A DNA stretch of 64,000 nucleotides from Deltaproteobacteria bacterium Ga0077550 (GCA_001464385.1 LNFB01000288.1:1-64000), one strand, 5' to 3'; positions 1 through 8,115 are shown, counted from the stretch's first letter. Numbers and translations are program-made. Notes: a model not told the origin generated them from the sequence alone.

Positions 1-84
1 GTGTCCTCGCAGCGTGGCCTCGGCCGGCGTCTTCTGCCCGCCGGGCACGCTCTTCGCGAGCAGCGTCTGCGGCCTCCCCGTCAC
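1..84 (-). CDS. cas3-like gene, first 28 codons only (runs off left edge)
   Basis: The reverse strand reads GTG ACG GGG and stays open for 28 codons to the window edge. The peptide begins MTGRPQTLLAKS and ends TLRGH. The 'LLAKS ... TLxxH' pattern is typical of the start of the HD nuclease domain of Cas3 proteins, where that histidine begins the first HD helix. The GTG start overlaps the stop of the upstream cas6-like frame in the sequence GTGA, which implies translational coupling in one operon. In CRISPR type I systems Cas3 is the helicase-nuclease that degrades the target bound by Cascade. Only the start is visible, so the call rests on the short motif plus the cas6 neighbour. Confidence 0.5.
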   Translation of the reverse strand, partial: MTGRPQTLLAKSVPGGQKTPAEATLRGH

Positions 85-395
85 CCCCGCCTCCCCGGCG
101 GCACGAAGACCCCGGCCCCCATGTGCCGGCGCCCGCCCAGCCCCGCCCCCGCGAGGGGCAGCACCGCTGCGATCTCGGACGCGGGAATCCGCAGCTTCAC
201 CAGCGAGCTGTCGTCCAGCAACAACTCCCCTGGGCCCGCCCTGCGCCCTCGCACGGGGTGAATTCCCCAGTTCGACGCCTCGTGGACCCGTGGCACGATT
301 CGAGCGATCGCGCCGAACAGCGCGTAGCCATGATCGAGTGGCAGCGGTCCGCCCGTCGCAGGAAAGGCGACGTCAACAGTGGGATCGGTTTCCAT
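81..395 (-). CDS. cas6: Cas6 (Cmx6-type) CRISPR RNA endoribonuclease with internal deletion
   Basis: The 104-residue product starts METDPTVDVAF. The ATG at 395 is preceded by AAGGAAG at good spacing; a GTG at 419 is less likely. Residues 8-30 (VDVAFPATGG, then DHGYALFGAI) match the N-terminal ferredoxin half of Cmx6-type Cas6, which processes pre-crRNA in the Myxan subtype. Residues 85-98 (GLGGRRHMGAGVFVP) match the Gly-rich loop that normally ends the second ferredoxin half. Family members are about 200-220 residues, so roughly 100 residues between about residue 84 (near base 145) and the Gly-rich loop are missing, with the frame kept. The usual Cys of the loop (MGCG) is Ala here. It is probably non-functional as a stand-alone nuclease, unless an assembly error explains the gap. 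Confidence 0.7.
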   Translation of the reverse strand: METDPTVDVAFPATGGPLPLDHGYALFGAIARIVPRVHEASNWGIHPVRGRRAGPGELLLDDSSLVKLRIPASEIAAVLPLAGAGLGGRRHMGAGVFVPPGRRG

Positions 396-487
396 GGCGT
401 CTTCCTTGAAGGTGCCCACGCGGGCTCCGGCCCGTCATGCCACGCCTCTGTTGAACCACTGCGCGGTGCAGATCGCAACCCGAGATC

Positions 488-518
488 GCGTGCTCGATCA
501 GAGTTTGATCGAGCACGC
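488..518. promoter_or_regulatory. 13-bp perfect inverted repeat between the WYL gene and cas6
   Basis: Two 13-base arms (488-500 and 506-518, GCGTGCTCGATCA and its exact complement) flank a 5-base spacer, GAGTT. It lies in the gap between the stop of the WYL regulator and the start of cas6. No T-run follows on either strand, so a simple intrinsic terminator is unlikely. An operator bound by a dimer (the adjacent WYL protein is the obvious candidate) or an mRNA hairpin fits better. Function is inferred from position only. Confidence 0.5.
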
Positions 519-542
519 CAGATCGACGCGCACGATCGCGCT

Positions 543-1574
543 TCAACGTTTGCGGGCCGACTTGGCCGTTGGGCCGCGAGTCCGACGGCCCCGCCAATGC
601 GCGACTGCCTGGTCGACCTCGTCCTTCAGTTCGACTGGGCCGATGGATTCAACCGCGTCGATGATGCTCAACACCCGTCGTGCCATCTCCCGGCACGACT
701 GATACGGTACGGTCCGCTCGAGCAGCTCGTCCGGCTCGATCCACACGTCCCGCTGCGCAGGGCTCCACACCACCGGGTAGACCCACCGCGCCACGCCACC
801 GCGAATGCGGATCACCGCCGTATCCGGCCGATCTTCGTCGATCCCGAACGCAGGGTTGCCCGCCGCCCACGTCTGGTCCGGCGCAGGCAAGGGCGCGCGC
901 GCGTCCTCCACGAGCGCCTGCACGTCCTCCCGGATGTGCGTCAGCCGAAACGTCCTCGGCCCGGCCGAGTCGCGGCACCACCCGCGCAAGTACAGCGTGC
1001 CGTCGTGAATCCTCAGCTCCCACGGCTCGACGGTGTGCTCCACCGTCACGTTGGTCCAAGGGCTGGTGTAGTGCATCCGCACCACGCCCTTGCGCACCGT
1101 CTGCAGCAGCGTCCGCATGGTGTGCTCGTGCAGGCGGCTCCCCAGCGTCAGGCTCGCGGTGATCGCCTTGGCCGGGAACCGGGCCCCCGCGCGCAGCTCG
1201 TGCCGCCGGTCGTCGAGCTGCTCCGCCAGCGCCTGCAGCCTCCCGCGGAGATCCTCGTCCGCGACTGGGTGCACGATCGCAGCGGCGATCAACACCGCGA
1301 CGACGTCGTTGTCCTCCGGCGCGAGCAGGGGCAGCGCGACGCGATCCCGCATGAACCACCGGTTGCGCTTCACCTCGACGCCTGCGCCCCACTGGTCGCG
1401 CAGCGCGTGCAGGGCTCGCAGCAGCGTCGGCCCGGACGTCTGGCCGATCGCGTCCAACAAGCCCTGCTTCGTCATGCCCTCGGCCACGCCAGGCAGAACG
1501 TCGTTGATGCACACGACGACCTCCGCCACGCTCCGGCGCTTGCTTCCCTTCGCCTTCGGACGCGAACTCGCCAC
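543..1574 (-). CDS. WYL-domain transcriptional regulator
   Basis: This 343-residue protein begins at a GTG preceded directly by the strong ribosome site AGGAGGA. Residues about 15-78 look like a winged helix-turn-helix DNA-binding region. Residues about 165-218 form the WYL ligand-binding core (VEPWELRIHDGTLYLRGW, then TFRLTHI), matching the family pattern of 'VEP...l...gg.wYL.g...' followed by 'RtFrldRi'. WYL proteins are ligand-responsive regulators often found beside CRISPR-Cas and other defence loci. Here the gene lies directly upstream of cas6 and cas3-like genes on the same strand, with an inverted repeat in the gap, so it is a likely regulator of that operon. The ligand is unknown. Confidence 0.88.
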   Translation of the reverse strand: MASSRPKAKGSKRRSVAEVVVCINDVLPGVAEGMTKQGLLDAIGQTSGPTLLRALHALRDQWGAGVEVKRNRWFMRDRVALPLLAPEDNDVVAVLIAAAIVHPVADEDLRGRLQALAEQLDDRRHELRAGARFPAKAITASLTLGSRLHEHTMRTLLQTVRKGVVRMHYTSPWTNVTVEHTVEPWELRIHDGTLYLRGWCRDSAGPRTFRLTHIREDVQALVEDARAPLPAPDQTWAAGNPAFGIDEDRPDTAVIRIRGGVARWVYPVVWSPAQRDVWIEPDELLERTVPYQSCREMARRVLSIIDAVESIGPVELKDEVDQAVAHWRGRRTRGPTAKSARKR

Positions 1575-1726
1575 GGCTCCTCCTCCTAGAATCGCCGCCC
1601 GATGCTACCACCGCGCCGCAGCAAGATTCGCAAGGCGCCGATCGAGTCGCTATCGCATCGCGCTGGCGTCAACGCCCGGCCGTTCGACGCGGCGCGCGTA
1701 CCCCGGTCCCCGCACCGACAATCGGA

Positions 1727-2416
1727 TCACGACGCCATCGCTCCTCCCCGACTCTCCGCCACGCAGTACACCGACAACCCGAACGGCAGATCCACCCCCT
1801 GCCCCACCAACCACGCCTCCACCGCGAGCATCCCCGCGAACAACCCCGCCGTCACCCCCGGCACCTTCGCCGACTGCTTCTCCGACGCCTGCCGCGCCGC
1901 GCCGATTCGATGCCGCAGCACGCTCGGCACGCGCGACAGCGCGGCCAGCGGGAACAACCCGGTCACGAAGTACCCGCTCTGCCGCACACGCAGGCGCTCC
2001 CCGACGACCCGACGCAGTCGCGACTCGGTGTAGCGGCGGAAGTGGCCGAGCGCGACGTCGTGCGCCGAGAACACCCACTCGTACGCGGGGACGGTCGCGA
2101 CGAGCAGGCCGCCCGGCTTCAGGTGAGCGTCGATCCACGCGACCCCCTCGTCGTCGTCGGCGAGGTGCTCGATGACGTCGAACGCACCGATGACGTCGTA
2201 GCGCCGCTCCAGCGGCCGCGGCAGCGCGTGGGCGAACACGTCGCGCACGTGCGGGTTCCCGGCGAGCTGCGCGAGGCCGATCGGGTTCGACTCGAGCGCA
2301 TCGACGACGCCGAAGGCGCGCAGCACCTCGAGGTTGAGGCCAATCCCCGCGCCGAGGTCGACCGTACCCGCAGTTCGACCGACACGCGAGTCCCGGATAC
2401 ACTCGCGCGTCCGCAT
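1727..2416 (-). CDS. Class I SAM-dependent methyltransferase
   Basis: A 229-residue methyltransferase. Motif I (VDLGAGIG) is at residues 19-26, the acidic post-II region (FDVIEHL) at 79-85, then LKPGG and a VPAYEW...SAHD...HFRRYT segment typical of type-11-like methyltransferases found beside glycosyltransferase genes. The C-terminus (VDLPFGLSVYCVAE) also fits that group. The ATG at 2416 leaves only 18 residues before motif I, shorter than usual. A longer frame to 2515 exists but would run deep into the divergent gene. Start codons of the two divergent genes share the tetramer CATG at 2414-2417. The substrate is unknown; a lipid- or glycan-linked acceptor is a guess from neighbourhood. Confidence 0.8.
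   Translation of the reverse strand: MRTRECIRDSRVGRTAGTVDLGAGIGLNLEVLRAFGVVDALESNPIGLAQLAGNPHVRDVFAHALPRPLERRYDVIGAFDVIEHLADDDEGVAWIDAHLKPGGLLVATVPAYEWVFSAHDVALGHFRRYTESRLRRVVGERLRVRQSGYFVTGLFPLAALSRVPSVLRHRIGAARQASEKQSAKVPGVTAGLFAGMLAVEAWLVGQGVDLPFGLSVYCVAESRGGAMAS
2398..2403 (+). promoter_or_regulatory. -10 element (TACACT) for the glycosyltransferase gene
   Basis: TACACT lies 11 bases upstream of the ATG at 2415, too close for a normal leader with a ribosome site. None is visible, so the mRNA may be leaderless. No clear -35 is present. Confidence 0.35.
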
Positions 2417-3980
2417 GGCGCCGCCCTCCGATCGCCGGATCCCCGCCGTGTGGGCCCTCGTCGCCATCGCGGTGGTGCTCGTCGTCTCCGCGTGGATCCG
2501 CCGACCGGGGTTCACCGAGGGCGGCTTCGCCTCCCACGACGTCGGGGGGATCCTCTACAACGCGATGGTGCTGCGCGCAGGCGGGCTCCCGTACGTCGAC
2601 ACGGTGGAGTTCAAGGCGCCCGGCTCCTTCTACCTCGCGCTGTTGTTCGCGGGATCGGAGGCGCGGGACATCGCGATGTTCCAGATCGCCGCCAACCTCA
2701 CCGCGCTCGCGTCACTCGCGATGCTCGCCGCGCTCGCCTGGCGGCTGTGGGGTGCCGGCGCGGCGGTCGTGGCGGCGGTCGTGTTCGCCCTGCACGACGC
2801 CAACCTCGACAGCATGGACGCGAACTACGTGACGTGGGCCCTGCTGCCGCAGATCGCCGCGATGTACGTCGCGTTCGTCGCCGACGATCGCCGACGCGGC
2901 CAGGCGACGCCACGCGCGGTCGCCCGCACGTGGTTCGCGGCCGGGGTCCTCGCCGCGGTGGCGACGCTGTGCAAGCAGCCGTCGGGCATCGTGCTCGTCG
3001 CCGCGGGCTTCCACGCGTTCGCCGGCGGCCCGCGTCGCGATCTCCGTGCGGCGCTCTGGGTGTTCGCGGGGTTCGTCGCCGGGCACGCCCCGATCGGGCT
3101 GCACTTCCTCGCCCGCGGGCACCTCGGCGACCTGCTCGCCGGCTACATCGGCAGCCCGTGGGGACTCGCGTACGTCGGACACCACCTCGAGACGCCGCTG
3201 TGGGAGGCGGCCCGCGACGGCCTGCTCGCGACGACGTTCTTCCTCGCGTTGCCGCTGCTGCTCGCCGCCTACGCGATCCCTGCCGAGCGCCACGATCGCC
3301 CCGAGCCCCACCGCAAGATCGTGGCGACCCTGCTGGTCTGGTTCGTGGCAGGGCTCGCGGGCGCGTCGATCGGCCTGCGCTTCTACAAGGGCTACTTCCT
3401 CGCCGCGCTGCCGCCCGTCGTCCTGCTGGCCGCAGCGCCGTGGGGGCTGTGCGGTGCGAACCTGTGGCGCGGCGGCGTCGTGCGGTTCGTGACCGCGCCG
3501 GTGCTCGCGCTGCTCGTCGCCCGGGCCGCTACGATCCTGCACGCGACGCGCGAGGATCGGGCCCGCCCCCACGACGAGGGCGCGCGGCGGATCGCGGCGC
3601 ACATCGCCGCGCACACGGGCCCGGACGATCGCATCTGGGTGTGGGGCTGGCACCTGTGGGGCGTCTTCGCGTACAGCGGCAGGCTCTCGGCCAGCCCCAT
3701 CTACAAGACGCCCGGGCTGCTCACGCGCTTCGAGGACGACAGCTGGCGGCGCCAGGCGTCGCCGCTGGTGTTCGAGCCGAGCAGCCCCTACGTGCCGATC
3801 CTGCTCGCCGATCTCGAGCGCAACCGCCCGGCGTACATCGTGCTCGGCGCCAGCGTCCCGAGGAACGACTTCACCGATCTCCGCCGCTTCGTCGCAGCGA
3901 ACTACGACCGCGATCGGCGGCTCGTCGTCGGTCGCGCGGAGATCTGGCGCCGCCGCGATGCGGCCCCGATCACACCTTGA
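2415..3980 (+). CDS. GT39/ArnT-like polytopic membrane glycosyltransferase
   Basis: The 521-residue product has about ten hydrophobic segments (first at residues 12-27). The early loop at residues 41-70 contains HDVG, then ILYNAMVLRAGGLPYVDTVE and FKAPG. This matches the 'D/E... A..iL.G..pY.D..e.KPP' signature of PMT/ArnT-type glycosyltransferases, which use polyprenyl-phosphate sugars at the periplasmic face. The C-terminal 150 residues are soluble and hydrophilic, as in this fold. It is divergent from a methyltransferase gene, so both may act on the same envelope glycan. Start at ATG 2415 gives a short cytoplasmic tail before the first membrane helix. Donor and acceptor cannot be told from sequence. 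Confidence 0.75.
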   Translation: MAPPSDRRIPAVWALVAIAVVLVVSAWIRRPGFTEGGFASHDVGGILYNAMVLRAGGLPYVDTVEFKAPGSFYLALLFAGSEARDIAMFQIAANLTALASLAMLAALAWRLWGAGAAVVAAVVFALHDANLDSMDANYVTWALLPQIAAMYVAFVADDRRRGQATPRAVARTWFAAGVLAAVATLCKQPSGIVLVAAGFHAFAGGPRRDLRAALWVFAGFVAGHAPIGLHFLARGHLGDLLAGYIGSPWGLAYVGHHLETPLWEAARDGLLATTFFLALPLLLAAYAIPAERHDRPEPHRKIVATLLVWFVAGLAGASIGLRFYKGYFLAALPPVVLLAAAPWGLCGANLWRGGVVRFVTAPVLALLVARAATILHATREDRARPHDEGARRIAAHIAAHTGPDDRIWVWGWHLWGVFAYSGRLSASPIYKTPGLLTRFEDDSWRRQASPLVFEPSSPYVPILLADLERNRPAYIVLGASVPRNDFTDLRRFVAANYDRDRRLVVGRAEIWRRRDAAPITP

Positions 3981-4581
3981 ACCGCACGCCCGCGACCACC
4001 GGCATGATCATCGGCGCCACCCCGCGCCACCCGTGCCCGCCGAGGAAGTCGAACCGATCCACCCGCAGCGGCGCCGAGATCGACGGCATCCACCACACGT
4101 CGACGCTCCGCGTGACCAACACGAGCGGGACGCCCACCGCGATCCACGGCCACCGCGCATCGGGCAGATCGACCGCGAGCTGACCGCCCACGCCCGTCGC
4201 GAAGCGCACGCGCGGCCGCTTGCCGAGCTCGCGCAGGCTCATGTGCAGCAGCGACAGCGTCCACCCGCCGGTCGGCAGCAGGGGCCCCGTCATCGCCGTG
4301 AACACGCCGCGCCAGCCGTTGGTGCCGAAGCGATCGCCGCGGCGGTACCAGACCTGCGCGCCGACCTCGAGCTCGACCGGCACGCCGAGCGGCCGCAGCT
4401 CGCCGTGGCGCTCGCCGTCGACGACCACCGCCATGCGGCGGAAGCCGAGCTGACCGCCGAGCCCGATCACCGCCTGCACCCGCGGCGCGGCCGGCTCGAC
4501 GGCCGGCGGCGCGCTCGCCTCGGCGTCGACGCTCGCCCCGGGCGCGCCCGCGAGGGCGACCACGATCGCCGCCGCGATCAC
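3970..4581 (-). CDS. Exported hypothetical protein, possibly an outer-membrane barrel
   Basis: The 203-residue product starts with GTG inside a GTGA overlap with the stop of the upstream nitroreductase-like gene, so the two are translationally coupled. A signal peptide (IAAAIVVALAGAPGAS) is followed by an Ala/Pro-rich linker. Then come alternating hydrophobic and polar strands with many Gly and aromatic residues, ending in MPVVAGVRFKV; a terminal hydrophobic strand is common in outer-membrane barrels. I do not recognise a named family. Its 3' end overlaps the 3' end of the convergent membrane glycosyltransferase gene by 11 bases. Confidence 0.65.
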   Translation of the reverse strand: MIAAAIVVALAGAPGASVDAEASAPPAVEPAAPRVQAVIGLGGQLGFRRMAVVVDGERHGELRPLGVPVELEVGAQVWYRRGDRFGTNGWRGVFTAMTGPLLPTGGWTLSLLHMSLRELGKRPRVRFATGVGGQLAVDLPDARWPWIAVGVPLVLVTRSVDVWWMPSISAPLRVDRFDFLGGHGWRGVAPMIMPVVAGVRFKV

Positions 4582-5714
4582 GCGTCCACCACCCAGTCGA
4601 CCGGCCGCCGCGGGCTCGGTCCGAACTCGTCCCACGCATAGCCCACGCGGAAGCCGAGCTGCGCGTGCTCGCCCACCAAGCCGTCGAGCCGCTCGCCGAA
4701 GTCGCGCGGCAGCCCGCGCTGCGCCTCGCGATCGCGCCGCTCGAACATCTGGTTGAGGGGCTGCGCCGCGAGCCCGTTCGCGACGATCCACAGGTGCAGC
4801 CGCTGCCACGCGCGCCCGACCTGCAGCAGCATCGCCGGGTCCTCCAGCGACGGCGTGACCAGGGCGCCGAACGCCGAGCCGGTGGTCTGCCCGCGCTCGG
4901 TGTTGCGGATCCAGTACGCGCCCGCCTTGGCGGCCGACGGCCCGTCGCCGAGCTTGCCGAACGCCTGCGTCGCCGCACCGAAGCCCATCGCCATGATCGT
5001 GAGCCCGTCGCGGTGGCGCTCGATCGCGTCGATCGTCTGACGCCACCAGACGTGCGACGCCTCGTTCATCTCGCGGTCGTCGACGATGGCCTTGGTCGCG
5101 TCGATGGTGCCGGACCGGAACCTCGCGCGGTCGTCTCCCTGCAGCAGCACGAGCTCGACGTCGTCGAGGTCGTCGATGAGTTCGACCATCGCCGGCTCGA
5201 CCTGCTCGGACAGCGGGGCGTCGAGGTAGCGGCCGCGCTGCGTGTGCCGGTGCACGATCGTGTCGGCCAGCGGGTGGTCCTGGGCCTCCGCGGTCGCCAG
5301 CCCGAGGCGCGCGACGAGCAGCGGCGCGTCGGCGTCGGGCAAGGTCTCGATCGTCACCGCGCGACCGAACCCCGGCGCCGCGATCGCGAGGTTCTCGAGG
5401 GCGCAGCCGAGCCCGATCACCTGCTCGCGGCCCAGCGGATCCATCGCGCCGAGGCTGCGATCGGCGTCGCGCCACAGCTCGATCGACGTCGGCGAGACGA
5501 CGAAGCGCCACGGCTGGGTGTTGTGCGGGTTCGCGGCGAGGATCGCCGCCTGCACCAGCCGCAGCTCGGCGGGCAGGCTGCGATCGGGGTAGTCGGCCCA
5601 CGTCTCGTACGCGACGCCGGTGCCGTCCGGCAGGTTGCACCCCACCGCGGGCACGACGACGCACGCAGCGCCCACGCCGCGACACCACTGCCTCCGGGTC
5701 GAACGATCGGTCAT
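4578..5714 (-). CDS. Acg-like nitroreductase-family protein with Tat/lipoprotein signal
   Basis: A 378-residue protein. The N-terminus carries RSTRRQW followed by a hydrophobic stretch and VPAVGC, which resembles a twin-arginine signal ending in a lipobox. The body contains ILAANPHNTQPWRF, the hallmark 'A.s.HNtQPW.f' FMN-site motif of the Acg/nitroreductase-like family, then IELWRDADRSLGAMDP, and later a second half with RGQTTGSAFGALVTP and a 'lQVGRAWQRLHLW' helix. Acg-type proteins keep the nitroreductase fold but usually lack in vitro reductase activity and may bind flavin. The ATG at 5714 has only a weak ribosome site. It is probably co-transcribed with the small exported protein downstream. 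Confidence 0.8.
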   Translation of the reverse strand: MTDRSTRRQWCRGVGAACVVVPAVGCNLPDGTGVAYETWADYPDRSLPAELRLVQAAILAANPHNTQPWRFVVSPTSIELWRDADRSLGAMDPLGREQVIGLGCALENLAIAAPGFGRAVTIETLPDADAPLLVARLGLATAEAQDHPLADTIVHRHTQRGRYLDAPLSEQVEPAMVELIDDLDDVELVLLQGDDRARFRSGTIDATKAIVDDREMNEASHVWWRQTIDAIERHRDGLTIMAMGFGAATQAFGKLGDGPSAAKAGAYWIRNTERGQTTGSAFGALVTPSLEDPAMLLQVGRAWQRLHLWIVANGLAAQPLNQMFERRDREAQRGLPRDFGERLDGLVGEHAQLGFRVGYAWDEFGPSPRRPVDWVVDA

Positions 5715-5857
5715 CGCGAGCGGAACACCGCAGCCCGGGGGATTCGTCACCCCGCGAGCATGCGATCTGGCGAGGGCTGCGTCGGCGCAAACGCTGCCGT
5801 GCCGGCGGCTTTGCGGCGCCAATGCGTCGCCGCGCCCACGCGCGCCGAAACCCACGC

Positions 5858-5863
5858 TATCCT
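5858..5863 (+). promoter_or_regulatory. -10 element (TATCCT) for the FHA gene
   Basis: TATCCT is separated from the GTG start at 5874 by 10 bases and no Shine-Dalgarno sequence lies between. This again suggests a leaderless transcript, or an initiation point at the start codon. Confidence 0.35.
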
Positions 5864-5873
5864 CCCGTCCCCC

Positions 5874-7166
5874 GTGCGTCCGGTCCGCATCCGCGTCGAG
5901 CACCGTGAGGCCGGCACCGCCACCGACTACGAGTTCCACAGCTCGCCGGTCCGCATCGGTCGCAACCCGCTCAACGATCTGTCGCTGCCGTACTCCTTCG
6001 TGTCGGGCTGGCACGCGGTGATCCGCTTCGACGAGTCGACGGCGCGGTTCTTCGACCTCGGCTCGACCAACGGCACGCTCTGCGACGGCCGGCGGATCAG
6101 CGCCGGCGAGTCGGCGTTGATCGACGCGCCGATCCGGCTGCAGATCGGCGACCTCGATCTCGTGCTCAGCCGCGAGGCCGGCCGCCGCCCCAGCGCGACG
6201 CTCACCGATCCCCCCGCCGCGCCGCGCGGGCGCACCGAGATCGCGACGCCCGCGGCCGCGCCGACCTCCGGGGCCTCCGCCGGCGGTCGCCGCCGGTACA
6301 TGCAGGCCTCGGGCACGCAGCCGGTGAAGGCCGGGGCGATCGATACCGACGATCCGGCGTCACTGCACACGCCACGCCCCGATCAGACCTCGCACATGCC
6401 GGTGAGCCTCGTGCACGGCCTGCTCGCCTCGCTGCGCCCCGCGTTCGACGACGCCAAGGCGGCGCAGGGCCGCTACGAACGGGAGCTGCGCGCGCGCATC
6501 GGCCAGCTCCCCGCGCACCTGCGCGAGCAGGCCGAGGCGTTCGTGCGCCGCGAGTTCGGCGAGGTGCGCTCCGGGGCGGCGGCGGGCGGCGGCACCCCGG
6601 GCGCCGACGCGGCGCTCGGCCGGTTCTGCGCGCAGCTCGTGCCCGAGCTCCCCGCGCCCACGATGGCCGACGAGGCCGAGGGCCTGCTCGCGCGCGTGCG
6701 CGACGTCCTCGAGGCGTGCGCCAAGGGCATCGTCGAGCTGCAGAACGGCCAAGAACAATTCGGCAACGAGATGGGCGTGCGCGCGGTCAAGGAGTTCACG
6801 CCGCTGCACACGGCGTCCTCGGCGAACAATGTGCTCGAGTACCTGCTCGACTGGCGCCACGGCGGACCGCAGCGCGTGCAGGAGCTGGTCGGGATGTTCG
6901 CCGACATGATGATCCACCAGGTCGCGCTCATCGGCGGCGTGGTCGAGGGCGCGCGCGCGGTGCTCGGCCAGCTCGCCCCCGAGGAGATCGAGCGCAAGGC
7001 GCCCGGCGGCTTCGGCAAGAAGGCGGCGTGGCAGGCCTACGTCGCGCGCCACCGCGAGATCGCCGGCGACGATCGGGCGCTGCTGCAGCTGCTGTTCGGG
7101 CCCGAGTTCGCGCGCGCATACGCGGAGGTCGGCGGCGAGCAGGCACGGGGTCTCGATGCGCCGTAG
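5874..7166 (+). CDS. tagH: T6SS-type FHA-domain protein (TagH/ImpI-like)
   Basis: 430 residues. The N-terminal FHA domain (residues about 5-95) shows VRIGRNPLND, SGWHAVI and DLGSTNGTLCDG, the conserved phosphothreonine-binding loops. A Pro/Ala-rich linker follows. The C-terminal half (about 180-430) contains a helical region ending in LQLLFGPEFARAYAE, like the C-terminal domain of type VI secretion FHA proteins, which help assemble or activate the apparatus when bound to phosphorylated partners. No T6SS structural gene is in the window, so it is an orphan here. The GTG start at 5874 places the FHA fold at the N-terminus. Its stop overlaps the next gene's start region by 11 bases, so both are one operon. 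Confidence 0.8.
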   Translation: MRPVRIRVEHREAGTATDYEFHSSPVRIGRNPLNDLSLPYSFVSGWHAVIRFDESTARFFDLGSTNGTLCDGRRISAGESALIDAPIRLQIGDLDLVLSREAGRRPSATLTDPPAAPRGRTEIATPAAAPTSGASAGGRRRYMQASGTQPVKAGAIDTDDPASLHTPRPDQTSHMPVSLVHGLLASLRPAFDDAKAAQGRYERELRARIGQLPAHLREQAEAFVRREFGEVRSGAAAGGGTPGADAALGRFCAQLVPELPAPTMADEAEGLLARVRDVLEACAKGIVELQNGQEQFGNEMGVRAVKEFTPLHTASSANNVLEYLLDWRHGGPQRVQELVGMFADMMIHQVALIGGVVEGARAVLGQLAPEEIERKAPGGFGKKAAWQAYVARHREIAGDDRALLQLLFGPEFARAYAEVGGEQARGLDAP

Positions 7167-8115
7167 GGCTCCGCGCGCCGCGATGCTCCTCGCCGGCGTC
7201 ACCCTCGTCGCGATCGCGCTCGGGGCCGCGTGCCGGCCCAAGCCCCAGCGCCCCGGGGCGCTGTGCAGCTTCGACGTCGCCAGCGACGACGAGCTCGCGG
7301 GCAAGACCCTGCCGACCTCGACGTGGCTGACCCTGGTGTCGCCGTCGATCGATCGGCAGACGCTCGTGCGGCAGGGCCCGTGGCGCGACAGCTGCGGCGT
7401 CGTGCTCACGCCCACCGACTACGCGGCGTGCCCCGCCGGCGCGGCGCTCGGGACCCCGGTCGCAGGCGACCGCGTCGAGGGCACCGATCTGGTGATGGCG
7501 CAGGTCAGCGGCGATCGCATGCTCGCGTGGGCCGCCACCGACGAGTTCAGCGACGGCATGGCCCGCGGCACGGTCGCGCTGGTGAAGTGGCACGACGACG
7601 GCATCGACGTCGTCGGCACCGGCCTGGTCACCGGCCTGCGCCAGGGCGCCCGCGCCCGCCTGCACCACACGAGCGGCGTCGAGGTCCTCGTGCTCGAGGG
7701 CGATCGCTGCGACGCGTCGCGCCGCTGCATCCGCGTCGGTCAGTTCGTGCCGATGGCGGGCGGGCGCCTGCGCGAGGCCGAGCTGCACGAGCCCGGACGC
7801 GGCTGCGTCGGCCGCCCGCAGTTCGACCTCGAGCGTTCGACCGAGGTGCGCATCGACGGCCGCATCGTCCGCAGCTTCCGCCTCACCCGCAGCATCGAGC
7901 TCGACGGCAGCGGCATCGTCATGACCGACCTCGTCGTCGTCGAGGATCGCGACGCCCGCGATCCCGCCGCCGCCCCGACCCCGTTCCGCCGCGCCACCGC
8001 CAGGCGCCCGCTGGTGTTCGTCGACGGGCACTTCGAGCTGCGCGACGAGGATCTGTGGGAGCGCGTGCTCCGGGACTACGGGGCCGTGCGCGAGCAGGGC
8101 GGGCCCGCGGGCTGA
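7156..8115 (+). CDS. Hypothetical lipoprotein coupled to the FHA gene
   Basis: 319 residues, starting 11 bases inside the preceding FHA gene. A basic N-terminus (MRRRAPR) precedes a hydrophobic core and the lipobox LGAAC at about residue 25, so it is probably lipidated. The body has several Cys (GALCSF, RDSCGVVL, YAACPAG, GDRCD, RRCI, GRGCVG), suggesting disulphides in the periplasm. I recognise no domain. Coupling to a T6SS-type FHA protein suggests an envelope role in the same process, but that is inference only. Confidence 0.65.
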   Translation: MRRRAPRAAMLLAGVTLVAIALGAACRPKPQRPGALCSFDVASDDELAGKTLPTSTWLTLVSPSIDRQTLVRQGPWRDSCGVVLTPTDYAACPAGAALGTPVAGDRVEGTDLVMAQVSGDRMLAWAATDEFSDGMARGTVALVKWHDDGIDVVGTGLVTGLRQGARARLHHTSGVEVLVLEGDRCDASRRCIRVGQFVPMAGGRLREAELHEPGRGCVGRPQFDLERSTEVRIDGRIVRSFRLTRSIELDGSGIVMTDLVVVEDRDARDPAAAPTPFRRATARRPLVFVDGHFELRDEDLWERVLRDYGAVREQGGPAG

